A stretch of 64,000 nt of DNA from positions 558,001 through 622,000 of the forward strand of contig JADKDL010000001.1 of NCBI GenBank assembly GCA_016714605.1, given 5' to 3'. The translations under genes were made by a program, and so were the position numbers. The stretch is from Bacteroidales bacterium (GTDB lineage Bacteria; Bacteroidota; Bacteroidia; Bacteroidales; UBA1715). Of the stretch, positions 1 through 8,217 are shown in pieces. How positions within the stretch are numbered: the stretch's first letter is position 1; the number at the start of each line of letters is the position of its first letter. Below the pieces are notes generated by a model. The model made no database searches. It worked only from the letters and a program-made list of their open reading frames with translations, and was not told the DNA's origin.

Positions 1-1239
1 TATGGCTTGTGGATGCAATTCAACGCCGAATATCGTATCGGTCAACAGTTTTTTTAATCTGTTAAAATCGTTTAGTTTTTTATTGTGGCTATTCTCATAG
101 CGTTTCACCAAACGTTTGAAACTTTCAACCAAAAAAATGCCCGACCCACAGGCAGGGTCTAAAATTTTTACATTGTAGTCCGTTTCATTTTTGCTTACAG
201 GCAATTTCTCATTCAGAATAAATTCGACCAACGAAGGTGGGGTATAATAAGTTCCTGTTTTTTTCTTTAACTCGGGGTCGGTTTTGAATAAGAAGTTTTC
301 GTAAATCTCACTCAACAGTTCTATCTGTATAATACTAAAATCGAACAATCGCCAGTCTTCAAATAGTTTAGTCTGTTGGGTATTATCATTGCCACTTATG
401 AAGCATTTTTTCACAAGTTGAAGCTGGGCGGGAGATATACTTTCTCCTTTCTCTATGGTGAAAACATTGCCATTGAAATGCTCTTCCAATTTTTCATACA
501 AGCTGTATGTAGCCTCAACATCATCTAAAATATCAAAATAAGATGTTGCACCTTTTTTTATCTGCGAATAAAACTGCTCATCGGTTGCTCCTCTGTCTTC
601 GAGATAAAGCAGGAACAAAGAGCGAAGAATAATTTTGTGGATAAAGTTTATTTCAAGTCCTTGATCTTGGAGTTGTTGAGCGGTATTTACAAGACTTGTT
701 ACAAGATACTTATCAACCCTGTGCTGTAAATTTATCTTTTCCCTGATAGAAACGGCTTCCTCCAAAGTCCAGATAATACCAGTATCTACTGCAATTCTCG
801 AAAACAGATTATTTAGTTCCTGAAGCTGAGTTTTATCGGAAACATGATATGATTTTATTTCTATTTTTTGGAGCTCTTTTTTATAATCAGGTTCATCCTC
901 AGTTTTTAAGATTGGTCTTTGGGAACAATTATAAATTCTTATTTCAGTCTCAGAATAAACATAGAGAAACAACACCTTTTTGTAGTTCCAAATTTTTTGA
1001 TGCGTTTCGGCAATTTCTTTCAAAACTGTTTCATCAAACAATTTCACTTCTTTCAGAAATACAGCAGGAAAACTATTGTCATTTTCATCGGTGTTGAAAT
1101 ATACGGCATCAATAGCAATGTTAAAATCTCGGATTTGGTTTAATACAACAGACTCGCTTTCGGAAATATTTTCATTTGCCGAATGAATTGGAATAGCTCT
1201 TTCAAAGCCTATTAAGTCTATTATTTTATGTGAAGTCAT
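1..1239 (-). CDS. N6-adenine DNA methyltransferase, probably type IIG restriction-modification enzyme (partial, runs off left edge)
   Basis: An uninterrupted minus-strand frame runs from an ATG at 1237-1239 to the first base of the window (413 codons, 3' end missing). Around residue 360 it carries KILDPACGSGIF, the SAM-binding motif I of gamma-class N6-adenine methylases, preceded by KKKTGTYYTPPSLVEFIL, the usual lead-in (GxYYTP) of type I and IIG methylases. The first 300 residues look like the mixed/helical region that precedes the methylase in Eco57I-like fusion enzymes, opening with HKIIDLIGFERAIPIHSA. The NPPY motif and target-recognition domain must lie to the left of the window. Expected function: modification, and perhaps cleavage, of host and foreign DNA. 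The family is clear; type IIG versus a BREX/type I methylase is inference because the rest is missing. Confidence 0.85.
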   Translation of the reverse strand, partial: MTSHKIIDLIGFERAIPIHSANENISESESVVLNQIRDFNIAIDAVYFNTDENDNSFPAVFLKEVKLFDETVLKEIAETHQKIWNYKKVLFLYVYSETEIRIYNCSQRPILKTEDEPDYKKELQKIEIKSYHVSDKTQLQELNNLFSRIAVDTGIIWTLEEAVSIREKINLQHRVDKYLVTSLVNTAQQLQDQGLEINFIHKIILRSLFLLYLEDRGATDEQFYSQIKKGATSYFDILDDVEATYSLYEKLEEHFNGNVFTIEKGESISPAQLQLVKKCFISGNDNTQQTKLFEDWRLFDFSIIQIELLSEIYENFLFKTDPELKKKTGTYYTPPSLVEFILNEKLPVSKNETDYNVKILDPACGSGIFLVESFKRLVKRYENSHNKKLNDFNRLKKLLTDTIFGVELHPQAI

Positions 1240-1539
1240 TACCAATTTTTTCCAGTACAATTAGTCTTTGCAAGATATAAATTCTTAATCTACTAAACTA
1301 TTTTTTTTTTGAGATAATGAAGTACTAAAATTTATTTTTCAAACTATTCTGCTATTCCAAAACCAAGGGAAAATAAGTTATAAATAGAACAACACAAGGT
1401 TGATGAGGTGCTATATTCTAATTAAATGATTCCAAACTCTTTTTGCATATAAAAATGGCGTAAATACGTGATTTTCTAATTCGCAGTAAATAGTAATTTT
1501 GATATTTACAATAATGTACACTAATCACTATCAACTACT
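1240..1539. other. Intergenic region between divergent genes
   Basis: About 300 AT-rich bases separate the methylase start (minus) from the next gene (plus) and should hold both promoters. Apart from a poly-T run near 1302-1311 I see no repeat, hairpin or RNA gene in it. Confidence 0.5.
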
Positions 1540-2004
1540 ATGGAAAATAAAATTTCAGTTACAATTAACGCCGAAACAACGAAAGTAATTCTAGATGCAA
1601 TTAAAACCATTGAAGACAATCTGCCTTTTCTTATAAACCTGAGTGTAGAAGACCGTAAGAATTTGCCAAAAATGGGAGATAAAACAGTTGCCTTTGTAAC
1701 CAAAGCGCTCGAGTACTCAAAGCAAAACAAAGATGTAGTACCTTCATTTCTCGATGTCGCAGAATTTGAAAAAGATGTTGACGTAGTTACTAACCTCAGT
1801 AGAGTATTGGTACCACTTCATCAATTGGCCGAAAAAATCGATGATACAACCATGCTTGGCGGGAGCGAAGCTTACACTGCGGCTTTGGTATTTTATAGCG
1901 CAGTAAAAGGAGCCGCAAAAGCAGGAGTACCGGGAATGAAAACGATCTATAACGAACTTCAAGCACGTTTCCCCGGAAGAAGCAAAGGTTCGGCAAATAG
2001 CTAG
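1540..2004 (+). CDS. Uncharacterised 154-residue protein, full-length member of a family whose second copy is at 11767
   Basis: No named domain recognised. The protein is soluble, has no signal peptide, and is predicted mostly helical. Segments likely to be conserved are DNLPFLINLSVEDRKNLPKMG, DKTVAFVTKALEY and the C-terminal AALVFYSAVKGAAKAGVPG followed by a Tyr-containing helix and a short basic Ser/Gly-rich tail. The C-terminal half aligns without large gaps to the 68-residue product at 11767-11973 (shared LH, YSAVK, VPG and a following Tyr). The gene stands alone in its orientation and about 50 bases after its stop a tract of 21-base degenerate repeats begins; the other copy is also followed by a 21-base repeat tract. 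The ATG is the first in frame. Being a real gene is likely; function unknown. Confidence 0.75.
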   Translation: MENKISVTINAETTKVILDAIKTIEDNLPFLINLSVEDRKNLPKMGDKTVAFVTKALEYSKQNKDVVPSFLDVAEFEKDVDVVTNLSRVLVPLHQLAEKIDDTTMLGGSEAYTAALVFYSAVKGAAKAGVPGMKTIYNELQARFPGRSKGSANS

Positions 2005-2055
2005 TAAAAAGCAGCTTTTAGAAGCCATGCTCTCATGCCATACTAGATTTTTGCG

Positions 2056-2369
2056 GTTTGTAGCGAGAAGCTCAGAGCTATTTGAGAGAAGTTGGATGCT
2101 TTTCACTGCAATTTTCTCTCTCCAAGGCAGGTTAATCTAGCTTAGAGAGAGAAAATTGCTTCTTTAACATACAAAATTGCTCTTTGGAAGGGGAATTTTC
2201 CTATTAAGAGCGAGATAATTCCCTCTCAGAGTGAGAAATTTCTATGATTAAGGGAGCTATTTCCCTGTTTGAGCAACAAAATTGCTTGTTTGATAGGGAA
2301 TTTTGTATCTAATAACAGGAATTTTCTCCCTCAGAAGGAGAAAAAGCTGGTTTAGAGGGGGAAATTTGT
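2056..2369. repeat. Degenerate tandem array A, unit about 21 bp, with short palindromes
   Basis: From 2140 to 2369 the sequence splits into 11 units of 20-22 bases (2140, 2161, 2182, 2202, 2224, 2244, 2266, 2287, 2307, 2328, 2349), each of the form pyrimidine/T-rich start, GAG or GGG run, then AAATTT-like end such as GAGAAATTTCT, GGGAATTTTGT or GGGGAATTTTCC. Many unit cores are imperfect palindromes (GGGGAATTTTCC, AGCAACAAAATTGCT, GGGAGCTATTTCCC). Weaker units extend back to about 2056 (GGTTTGTAGCGAGAAGCTC resembles the unit at 2349). A 15-base perfect inverted repeat lies at 2108-2122 and 2145-2159. No long open frame crosses the tract. The period matches that of the array at 12091-12384, but the core word differs. 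Confidence 0.7.
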
Positions 2370-2492
2370 GGGAATTATTTTAAATACTTAATCTAAAAAG
2401 GGAAGTAAAATGAAATCACCATTACTGGTCTACACTTGAGGTTTAATGCTCGTTCTTTTTTGTAGATAGAACTTTAAATATGGTCTAAACCA

Positions 2493-2541
2493 TGATTTAT
2501 AGTATTAAACGATTAACAGTATTTTTTAATACTATAAATCA
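2493..2541. other. Long AT-rich inverted repeat (hairpin)
   Basis: A perfect 16-base inverted repeat (2493-2508 with 2526-2541, arm TGATTTATAGTATTAA) encloses a 17-base loop. It sits between array A and the lipoprotein gene at 2648. There is no T-run directly after it on either strand, so it is not a standard terminator; it could be an operator, a 3' end structure for array transcripts, or a leader hairpin for the next gene. Confidence 0.5.
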
Positions 2542-2647
2542 CGCTAATATCTCACAACTACACGTGCAGCAATATTATGCAGAAAATGATAGCAATTGAA
2601 ATTTAAATAATAAATTTGAAATATTATTAATTTAAATTTTCACTTCA

Positions 2648-3991
2648 ATGCAAAAGCCTTTTAACTGTGTAAAATCGTATTTACCATACTTATTTCTAGT
2701 TGCAATAGTATCAATTTCTGGATGTTCTGCCAATAGTGCAAAAATCCCGGAAATACCTACTCAAACATTTATAATTTCGCCTACAAAAGACACCACCTTA
2801 TTTGGTGCAAAAGGTGTAAGGTTATTTATACCTGCAAATGCTTTCCAGCTTAGTGAGAATCTGTCTCAGAATGATTCTATAACCATTATTTTATCGGAAT
2901 TCTACAAAAAATCCGACTTTGTTTTATATGATATTTATACCGTTGCCGACAACAAAATCTTAGAATCGGAAGGTATGGTTCATATTGATGCAAAATATAA
3001 AGAGGAAAGCATTACGTTAAATCCAAACAAAAACTTGGTAATTCATTTCTATAAGAATAATTCTTATAAAGAAATGAATTTATACTATTCGAAAGATGCT
3101 GCTTCAGAAATTGGTGTATTTAATTGGCAGAAAGCTACCAGTGTGAAAAGAAATGCAACGCGCCTGTATATGACAATGTATGAAGCTCTTGCTTCCGGCT
3201 ACATGCCAAACTTCGAAATGATGTCTGGAAACTATAGCGATTCTACTTATGGTGCCGATTTATTCAAACTTGAATGCAATAAACAGGTTTTTTCGGCTCA
3301 AACAATTGAAGCTCTAAGAACAAATAATGGAGGGAATACAATAAAATGCAAGGTATCTAAAAACGGTCGGTTAGAAGATCTTGAATTTGTTCATGGATGT
3401 GAGGCAAATGCAGAACTTGAAATTTTCAATTTCATAAAGTCACTTCCTGATTTGAAACCATGCAAAGATTCTATTGGAAATAATGTAGACTTAATCGGGT
3501 GGATAACGGTCTCTATAATAGATAGTCTGCCTCTTTACTTAGCTGATGCGGATTATGTAAAATCATTTAATACGACCTACTCTAACTTTGAACAAATAAA
3601 GATAAAAAATGTAAAAGCTGCAAATGATTATTACCATATATTCAGTGTAAATAAACTTGGTTGGATAGCTTGTATGAACGAGATTGAATCAGAAATTTTT
3701 GCCGACTATTCTCCTAATCTGCCAAATAGTACAGAACTATTAAAATCATCAGAACTTAAGATAACTTTAAACGCTTTCAATTCTATTGTAAAAGCACAAA
3801 AAATAGACAATAAGTTTATTTTCCCTAATTTGCCTGCAAATCAAGAATCTAAAATTGTCTCATTTTCCAAAAAAAGTGACAATATAAAAATTGAGTTTCT
3901 TCATGTAGAAACGGGTGTAGAACCCAAAGTTGATGCTGAATTTTATGAAAGCGAAATACCTTTTTTACAAGAAGTAGTTGATACTTATTAA
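2648..3991 (+). CDS. Outer-membrane-type lipoprotein with an internal TonB-C-like domain
   Basis: 447 residues. A type II signal peptide ends at Cys26 (VSISGC lipobox). Residues of about 50-170 hold the pattern GAKGVRLFIPANAF ... LYDIYTVADNKILESEGMVHI, a segment I know from many uncharacterised Bacteroidota surface lipoproteins. About residues 205-290 read IKCKVSKNGRLEDLEFVHGC ... FIKSLPDLKPCKDSIGN, which follows the TonB C-terminal fold pattern (variable strand, K/D-G turn, a helix ending in slP.lkP, then a final strand). The remainder is unassigned. Likely a periplasm- or surface-exposed anchored protein of unknown role, co-transcribed with the gene 23 bases downstream. The TonB-like reading rests on pattern only. 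Confidence 0.75.
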   Translation: MQKPFNCVKSYLPYLFLVAIVSISGCSANSAKIPEIPTQTFIISPTKDTTLFGAKGVRLFIPANAFQLSENLSQNDSITIILSEFYKKSDFVLYDIYTVADNKILESEGMVHIDAKYKEESITLNPNKNLVIHFYKNNSYKEMNLYYSKDAASEIGVFNWQKATSVKRNATRLYMTMYEALASGYMPNFEMMSGNYSDSTYGADLFKLECNKQVFSAQTIEALRTNNGGNTIKCKVSKNGRLEDLEFVHGCEANAELEIFNFIKSLPDLKPCKDSIGNNVDLIGWITVSIIDSLPLYLADADYVKSFNTTYSNFEQIKIKNVKAANDYYHIFSVNKLGWIACMNEIESEIFADYSPNLPNSTELLKSSELKITLNAFNSIVKAQKIDNKFIFPNLPANQESKIVSFSKKSDNIKIEFLHVETGVEPKVDAEFYESEIPFLQEVVDTY

Positions 3992-4014
3992 TTGCACTCA
4001 AATTATTTCAATCA

Positions 4015-4887
4015 ATGAAGATAATACTTTATATATTGTCTATAATTTGTAGTTTAAATGCTTTTGGAGAAGAAACGTATAATTTGTATTATGAAACACC
4101 CCCCCAAAGGCATAAGAGCCTACTTATAGAGGGAGATACTATTTGGTGTATTTCTGAGCCAAATATAGGTTCGGTTGTAATGAAGTTGAACAGAAATACG
4201 CTTTGTACGGTTCTTGGCTCTTCACCACTTGATACCGTGGATGGATTCATCGATTGTTGGTACAAAATTTCTGTAAATAATGACACCGCATGGGTTTTTG
4301 GTTCACATACGAGTATTAAATCTGCCCAAAGTAAAAAGACTCAATTATTTATTACAAATGCTACCGCATTTGCATCAGCATTTTATAAAAATGAAATTGC
4401 AACGCTTAATACTTTTATTTATCCTAAAGATGTAATTCATTGTATTCAAGATGGTCATGGGCGTTGTATAATAGTTGATATTGTCAACTTTTCTGAAAAT
4501 TCATTAAAAGATATTACTCTCAAATATGCGTTGAATAATAATAATTATCTGCAAAAGGTTTGCCCACCACTTACCTATGGCGATTTAGAGGACAGATATG
4601 AAGAAATGAATCTTTATGAATCACGACAGAAAGAATTAGTTTTATATGGTTTATTATCAGGATATAATCATATTTCACATGTTATTGAAGTGATACGTGA
4701 TAATATTTTCATGGATCAGTTTACTAAGAAACAAGCCAAAGAATTAGAGGAAATAAAAACGAAAGAGAAAATGGTGAGTTATAGACTTACAATATCACTA
4801 CTAGATTATGTAACTGATTTCTATTTTTATTTCAAAAATGGGAAATGGTATATTTTGGGAATAAATACAAATGATTGTTCTCCATAG
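4015..4887 (+). CDS. Secreted protein with an SH3b-like N-terminal domain
   Basis: 290 residues with a Sec signal peptide (MKIILYILSIICSLNAFGEE). Residues of about 35-100 match the bacterial SH3 pattern: LNVRS-like start, VLGSSPLDTVDGFIDCWYKI, then DTAWVFGSH, as in envelope-sensing or cell-wall-binding proteins. The C-terminal half is mixed helix/strand with no motif I recognise. It follows the lipoprotein gene by 23 bases in the same direction, so the two probably form an operon for an envelope function. No enzyme active site is visible. Confidence 0.7.
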   Translation: MKIILYILSIICSLNAFGEETYNLYYETPPQRHKSLLIEGDTIWCISEPNIGSVVMKLNRNTLCTVLGSSPLDTVDGFIDCWYKISVNNDTAWVFGSHTSIKSAQSKKTQLFITNATAFASAFYKNEIATLNTFIYPKDVIHCIQDGHGRCIIVDIVNFSENSLKDITLKYALNNNNYLQKVCPPLTYGDLEDRYEEMNLYESRQKELVLYGLLSGYNHISHVIEVIRDNIFMDQFTKKQAKELEEIKTKEKMVSYRLTISLLDYVTDFYFYFKNGKWYILGINTNDCSP

Positions 4888-5252
4888 ATTAGAAGGTTAT
4901 AAAAAGATGTAAAACAAAGTCTCATTTATACTAATTTGGTGAAGATGAAATTAGATTAGAAAGGCTCATGCCATAGTTAAAGATGCGATACATTAAAAAT
5001 TCTTTTTCCTAAAAAGATATGAGGGGTGAATACTTTAAAAAAATGTGAGAAGATTTTTAAAAGTACCCCTTTTTATTCTTATTTCTTTATTTGTATAATG
5101 GCTCGTTCAAAGCTTGAAACAAACAGGTTCTATTAAAAAAAAGTAAGTCAAATCTAGATTTTATCTTCTTTGACTTACTTCTCTTCAAAACAATTGTATA
5201 ATCAATAGTGATACTATTTATACAATTGCAAAATTTTATATATTCAAAAATA
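4888..5252. other. Intergenic region between convergent genes
   Basis: About 365 AT-rich bases. It contains the minus-strand terminator described at 5132-5180; short frames on the minus strand here have no coding character. Nothing else is recognised. Confidence 0.5.
5132..5180 (-). terminator. Rho-independent terminator for the gene at 5253
   Basis: Perfect 12-base inverted repeat AAGTAAGTCAAA (5141-5152) with its complement at 5169-5180 and a 16-base loop. Read on the minus strand the stem is followed by a T-run (A-run at 5135-5140 on the plus strand), as expected for intrinsic termination of the minus-strand gene just upstream. Confidence 0.75.
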
Positions 5253-5471
5253 TTACTTTCCAAACATACCACCTAAACTGTCGGTAATGCCACCTAGCAT
5301 ATCGTTTGATGATCCTGCTTTTGAACTTCCTCCAATGAATGATTCAACCTGATTGCCAATACCTGCCGGCATTTTGTCTTTCAAAAATGATGTAACCATT
5401 TGAATAGCCATTTTTGCTTGTGCTTCTGAAATTCCTGCTTTTTCCGACACCAATTTTACTAATACTTCCAT
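5253..5471 (-). CDS. Small helical protein, DUF2267/DUF937-like
   Basis: 72 residues. The first 45 form two amphipathic helices (LVKLVSEKAGISEAQAKMAI and a helix ending in FLKDKMPAGIGNQVESFIGG), the pattern of small Bacteroidota proteins related to DUF2267/DUF937. The tail is Gly/Ser-rich (GSSNDMLGGITDSLGGMFGK). No signal peptide. The gene is monocistronic with a good terminator. Such proteins are common and uncharacterised. The family label is by pattern and only moderately certain; that it is a gene is well supported by its composition and terminator. Confidence 0.65.
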   Translation of the reverse strand: MEVLVKLVSEKAGISEAQAKMAIQMVTSFLKDKMPAGIGNQVESFIGGSSKAGSSNDMLGGITDSLGGMFGK

Positions 5472-5613
5472 ACTACTTAATTTTTATAAATTTTAACAAT
5501 TCTTTTCGTTTCTTACTAATTTAATAAGGCTGTAAAATTACATTTAGTTTGCAAATTTGTTAAGTTTTGCAATGATTTTTTTTAAATATTATCAATAAAA
5601 TAAATCAGTTATT

Positions 5614-5646
5614 TTTGATAAAACAGTATCTTTTTTCGCATCTTTG
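5614..5646 (+). promoter_or_regulatory. Candidate Bacteroidota promoter for the gene at 5704
   Basis: TTTG at 5614-5617 (the -33 element) and CATCTTTG at 5639-5646 (one mismatch to the -7 consensus TAnnTTTG) are separated by 21 bases, about 60 bases before the start codon. Confidence 0.5.
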
Positions 5647-5703
5647 TAGTGTACATTATTTATTTTAACATAAAATAATATATAAAAATTAATACATAAA
5701 CAG

Positions 5704-6510
5704 ATGAGAATAAAATCTATAACTTACTTTTTTTCAATTACTATCGCTGTTCTGGGTTTAGTTTTTTTATTAGGATACTCAGCAAACGCAACAAAAAAGC
5801 AAATAGACTTGGTGCAGATGAATGACAATCTATCGTTGAAAACCGAATCGCAAGATATTAAAAACACTTACAGCATCTTACTACCTACGAGTTATAGAAT
5901 TTTTGAAACCGATCCGTTGAAAATTCTAAATAAATCGTGGTTTGAATTGTATAGTGATAAGAGTGGGTTTTTTATAAAACAAACCGATTGTAAAATTGAA
6001 AAAGGTTTAGATGAATGTTCTGGATTGGAAACTAAAACAATTAAAACAAGCTCAAATACAATACTTTTGATTGGAGGCAGTAAACTACAAATAGGCAAAC
6101 TTCTTTCTGTAAATGTAGTTGCAAGTTTTCTACCCGGTAAAAAAAGCACTATATCGTTCAATAATAAAACATATACCCTACAAGCTACCGGAATTGTGAG
6201 AAAAGATGAAAAACTTTTTAAACCGGAGCAAGTTGCCGAGTTTTATTGGGATGAGGTTGAGAATTACGTTTTGTCAATTTCATCTGCCGATGGCAAAAAG
6301 TCTGTTCTTATTGAAATGCCCGGATTCAAAGATACTGCCGTAACACTTCTGTTTGCCGGAGATATTGATAAGGATGGATTGTTAGATTTAATTTTTAGTC
6401 ACCCGTCTGATTACGAGGAACAACGAGTTTCTCTTTTCTTATCATCACAAGCAAATGGTAAGGAAATAATGAAAATGGTAGACCAAGTGAGTATACAATT
6501 TGATTGCTAG
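5704..6510 (+). CDS. Exported protein with an FG-GAP-type calcium-binding motif
   Basis: 268 residues. An N-terminal hydrophobic segment (residues about 7-28, SITIAVLGLVFLLGYSANA) is a signal peptide or anchor. Near the C terminus is AGDIDKDGLLDLIF, the DxDxDGxxD calcium-binding loop of FG-GAP/integrin-like repeats, here as a single copy. The rest is strand-rich with several Cys (DCKIEKGLDEC) that could form disulfides outside the cytoplasm. It precedes the frameshifted exported protein at 6541 by 30 bases; they are probably co-transcribed. Function unknown. Confidence 0.65.
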   Translation: MRIKSITYFFSITIAVLGLVFLLGYSANATKKQIDLVQMNDNLSLKTESQDIKNTYSILLPTSYRIFETDPLKILNKSWFELYSDKSGFFIKQTDCKIEKGLDECSGLETKTIKTSSNTILLIGGSKLQIGKLLSVNVVASFLPGKKSTISFNNKTYTLQATGIVRKDEKLFKPEQVAEFYWDEVENYVLSISSADGKKSVLIEMPGFKDTAVTLLFAGDIDKDGLLDLIFSHPSDYEEQRVSLFLSSQANGKEIMKMVDQVSIQFDC

Positions 6511-6540
6511 AATAAATCAACATATTTAAAAAAAAACACA

Positions 6541-7130
6541 ATGATTAAAAAAATTATAATAAGTGTAATTACTTCACTTCTATTTGCAAGTTTCGCTTTT
6601 TCACAAGACGAAGATAAATTAAGTTTTGGTGCTAAGGTTATGATTGGTGGCAGATATGACGATGTGAGAATGTGTGGCATCTGATGCCGGAGTGAAAGGT
6701 GGGATGATAGCTGATATCATGCTTCTAACTCGATGGCAAAAATCAGAAAATTTTGCTGTCATGTTTGAATTGCCGGTTATGAGACCAATACTTTTTATTT
6801 TGGCTTTTGATATGCTACAATTTGAGCCGCAGCTGAATTTTGAATTCTCAAAAAAAATAGGCGACAATTCTAAATTGATTTTAAGTCCGGGAGTTGGTTT
6901 GAGTTTGCATTACACCAGATTATATGTCGGATATGGAGAATAGGGGAAAAGATTTTTTTGCTGCAGGTCCAATGGTAAGCACTATGCTTGGCTATAGCTT
7001 CGATAGTTCAAAAAACAACAAAAGAATTATAGGTTTAAGACCGTTTTACATTCCATTGTTTTCGGCAGATAAATCTATGCCTTCTGGTACTGTGCTAGGT
7101 GGCGTTTTAGAGATGCAGTTTTATTTCTAA
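6541..7130 (+). pseudogene. Exported beta-barrel-like protein, broken by two +1 frameshifts
   Basis: The frame starts at ATG 6541 with a clear signal peptide (MIKKIIISVITSLLFASFAFSQ), continues to about 6676, then must shift by one extra base to continue as ASDAGVKGGMIADIML, and shifts again by one extra base near 6912 to continue as DYMSDMENRGKDFFAAGP and end at 7130 in VLGGVLEMQFYF. The terminal aromatic F and alternating pattern suit an outer-membrane beta-barrel of about 195 residues. The three pieces are contiguous and colinear, so the gene was intact recently or the two extra bases are sequencing errors. No family identified. Confidence 0.65.
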
Positions 7131-7131
7131 T

Positions 7132-7611
7132 TTATCGGTATAATATTTTCACATCTAGTGAAGTAAAAGCTTGATAGCCGTCATTGTCTGTCACATACAT
7201 GTGAAAATGATAATCGCCGAAATCAAAATTGGTAGTATCATTCTTCTTTAAAGGAAATGCAATTAATGTATCAAATACATACTGTTTTTTTTCTGACGGC
7301 AATGAGAACATCCAGTCGGCAGAAAAAGGATTTACAACTTCTTTCGTAGGGTCGTATGTGCATGTTTCATGGTTTCCATGATTATGGTGACCAAAATTGT
7401 TGTGCAAGTCCATGCTTATATTTCCAAGTCCGGTATTATCTGTAATCTTAACACTCAATTTAAAAGACTCTCCGAAGTAGAGTGTATCGCAAGGTGTTGG
7501 AGAGATTATTTCAACTATAGGTTTTTCAACCTCTGTATCTTTTTTTTCTATGCAAGCGGTTGTAAAGTAAGCAATAATTATTATGCTCAGTATTTTAAAA
7601 ACATTATTCAT
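7132..7611 (-). CDS. DUF4625 lipoprotein, histidine-rich
   Basis: 159 residues, lipobox at Cys20 (FTTAC). The mature part is an Ig-like beta-sandwich of the DUF4625 type: PIVEIISPTPCDTLYFGESF, VKITDNTGLGNISMDLHNN, a His cluster HHNHGNHETC, and the end FHMYVTDNDGYQAF. It lies downstream of a second DUF4625 lipoprotein and a TonB-dependent receptor on the same strand, an arrangement seen repeatedly in Bacteroidota. The His/Cys cluster makes a metal-binding role for this surface protein plausible, but that is inference. It converges with the broken gene at 6541-7130, with one base between them. Confidence 0.8.
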   Translation of the reverse strand: MNNVFKILSIIIIAYFTTACIEKKDTEVEKPIVEIISPTPCDTLYFGESFKLSVKITDNTGLGNISMDLHNNFGHHNHGNHETCTYDPTKEVVNPFSADWMFSLPSEKKQYVFDTLIAFPLKKNDTTNFDFGDYHFHMYVTDNDGYQAFTSLDVKILYR

Positions 7612-7741
7612 TTTAATTTTAAATTTTAAAAGGTTTTATTTTATAATATTGCTAATTTTAAATTAGAAAAACAAACTCTGTGTTTCTCTGTGTCTACTCT
7701 GTGAAACTCAGTGTAACTAAAAAAATCGTTTCAAGCTACAA

Positions 7742-8188
7742 CTATTCTACAAAAGTAATATGTGTTTCCAAGTCTTCTGTATTTACCGAATAGCCTTCTT
7801 CATCTACAACTGTAATTACTACATGATAAGAACCTAGATTTGCTGAGTCGGGTACCTGAACATGTTCATGAACGGTAGCATTTCTCAGGCCTTTAAATGT
7901 GCTTTTATCCTTAAAATCACTATCTATAATTTTATATTCATCATGCACGCTTCCTGAAGTTGGATGGTCGTGAATTTCAATATGATAGAAATCTAAACGA
8001 GCAGTTTCTCCTGCAAGAGCAGAGAAATTAACACTTATAGTTCCACCCAATTTTACATCAGCTGCCCCATCGTGGTTTTCTACCTCAACATCAGAAATTT
8101 CTGGTCTGTTATTTTCCTCTTTATCACAAGAAAAGAGAGAACTTAAAAGTAAAATAGAAACAAGCGACACTTTAAATAAATTTTTCAT
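7742..8188 (-). CDS. DUF4625 lipoprotein
   Basis: 148 residues, lipobox at Cys21 (SSLFSC). DUF4625-like features are RPEISDVEVENHDGAADVKLGG, YHIEIHDHPTSGS, VHEHVQVPDSANLGSYHV and VVDEEGYSV. It is a paralogue of the protein encoded downstream at 7132-7611 and lies 29 bases after the TonB-receptor gene, so the three form one operon. Several His residues (IEIHDH, VHEHV) recur at positions typical of the family. Probably an outer-membrane lipoprotein that works with the receptor in uptake of a metal or metal complex; the substrate is not shown by the sequence. Confidence 0.8.
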   Translation of the reverse strand: MKNLFKVSLVSILLLSSLFSCDKEENNRPEISDVEVENHDGAADVKLGGTISVNFSALAGETARLDFYHIEIHDHPTSGSVHDEYKIIDSDFKDKSTFKGLRNATVHEHVQVPDSANLGSYHVVITVVDEEGYSVNTEDLETHITFVE

Positions 8189-8217
8189 TCACACTCAATT
8201 TTATAGTTATTAATAAT

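Noticed and set aside
1744..2106. Minus-strand frame opposite the 1540 gene
   Set aside because: Antisense of a gene that has a clear homologue in the window; composition is not protein-like.
4015..4887. Peptidoglycan hydrolase
   Set aside because: An SH3b-like domain is present, but no amidase, NlpC/P60 or muramidase motif was found.
5087..5272. 61-codon minus-strand frame
   Set aside because: Covers the terminator hairpin of the small gene at 5253 and overlaps its end; no coding character.
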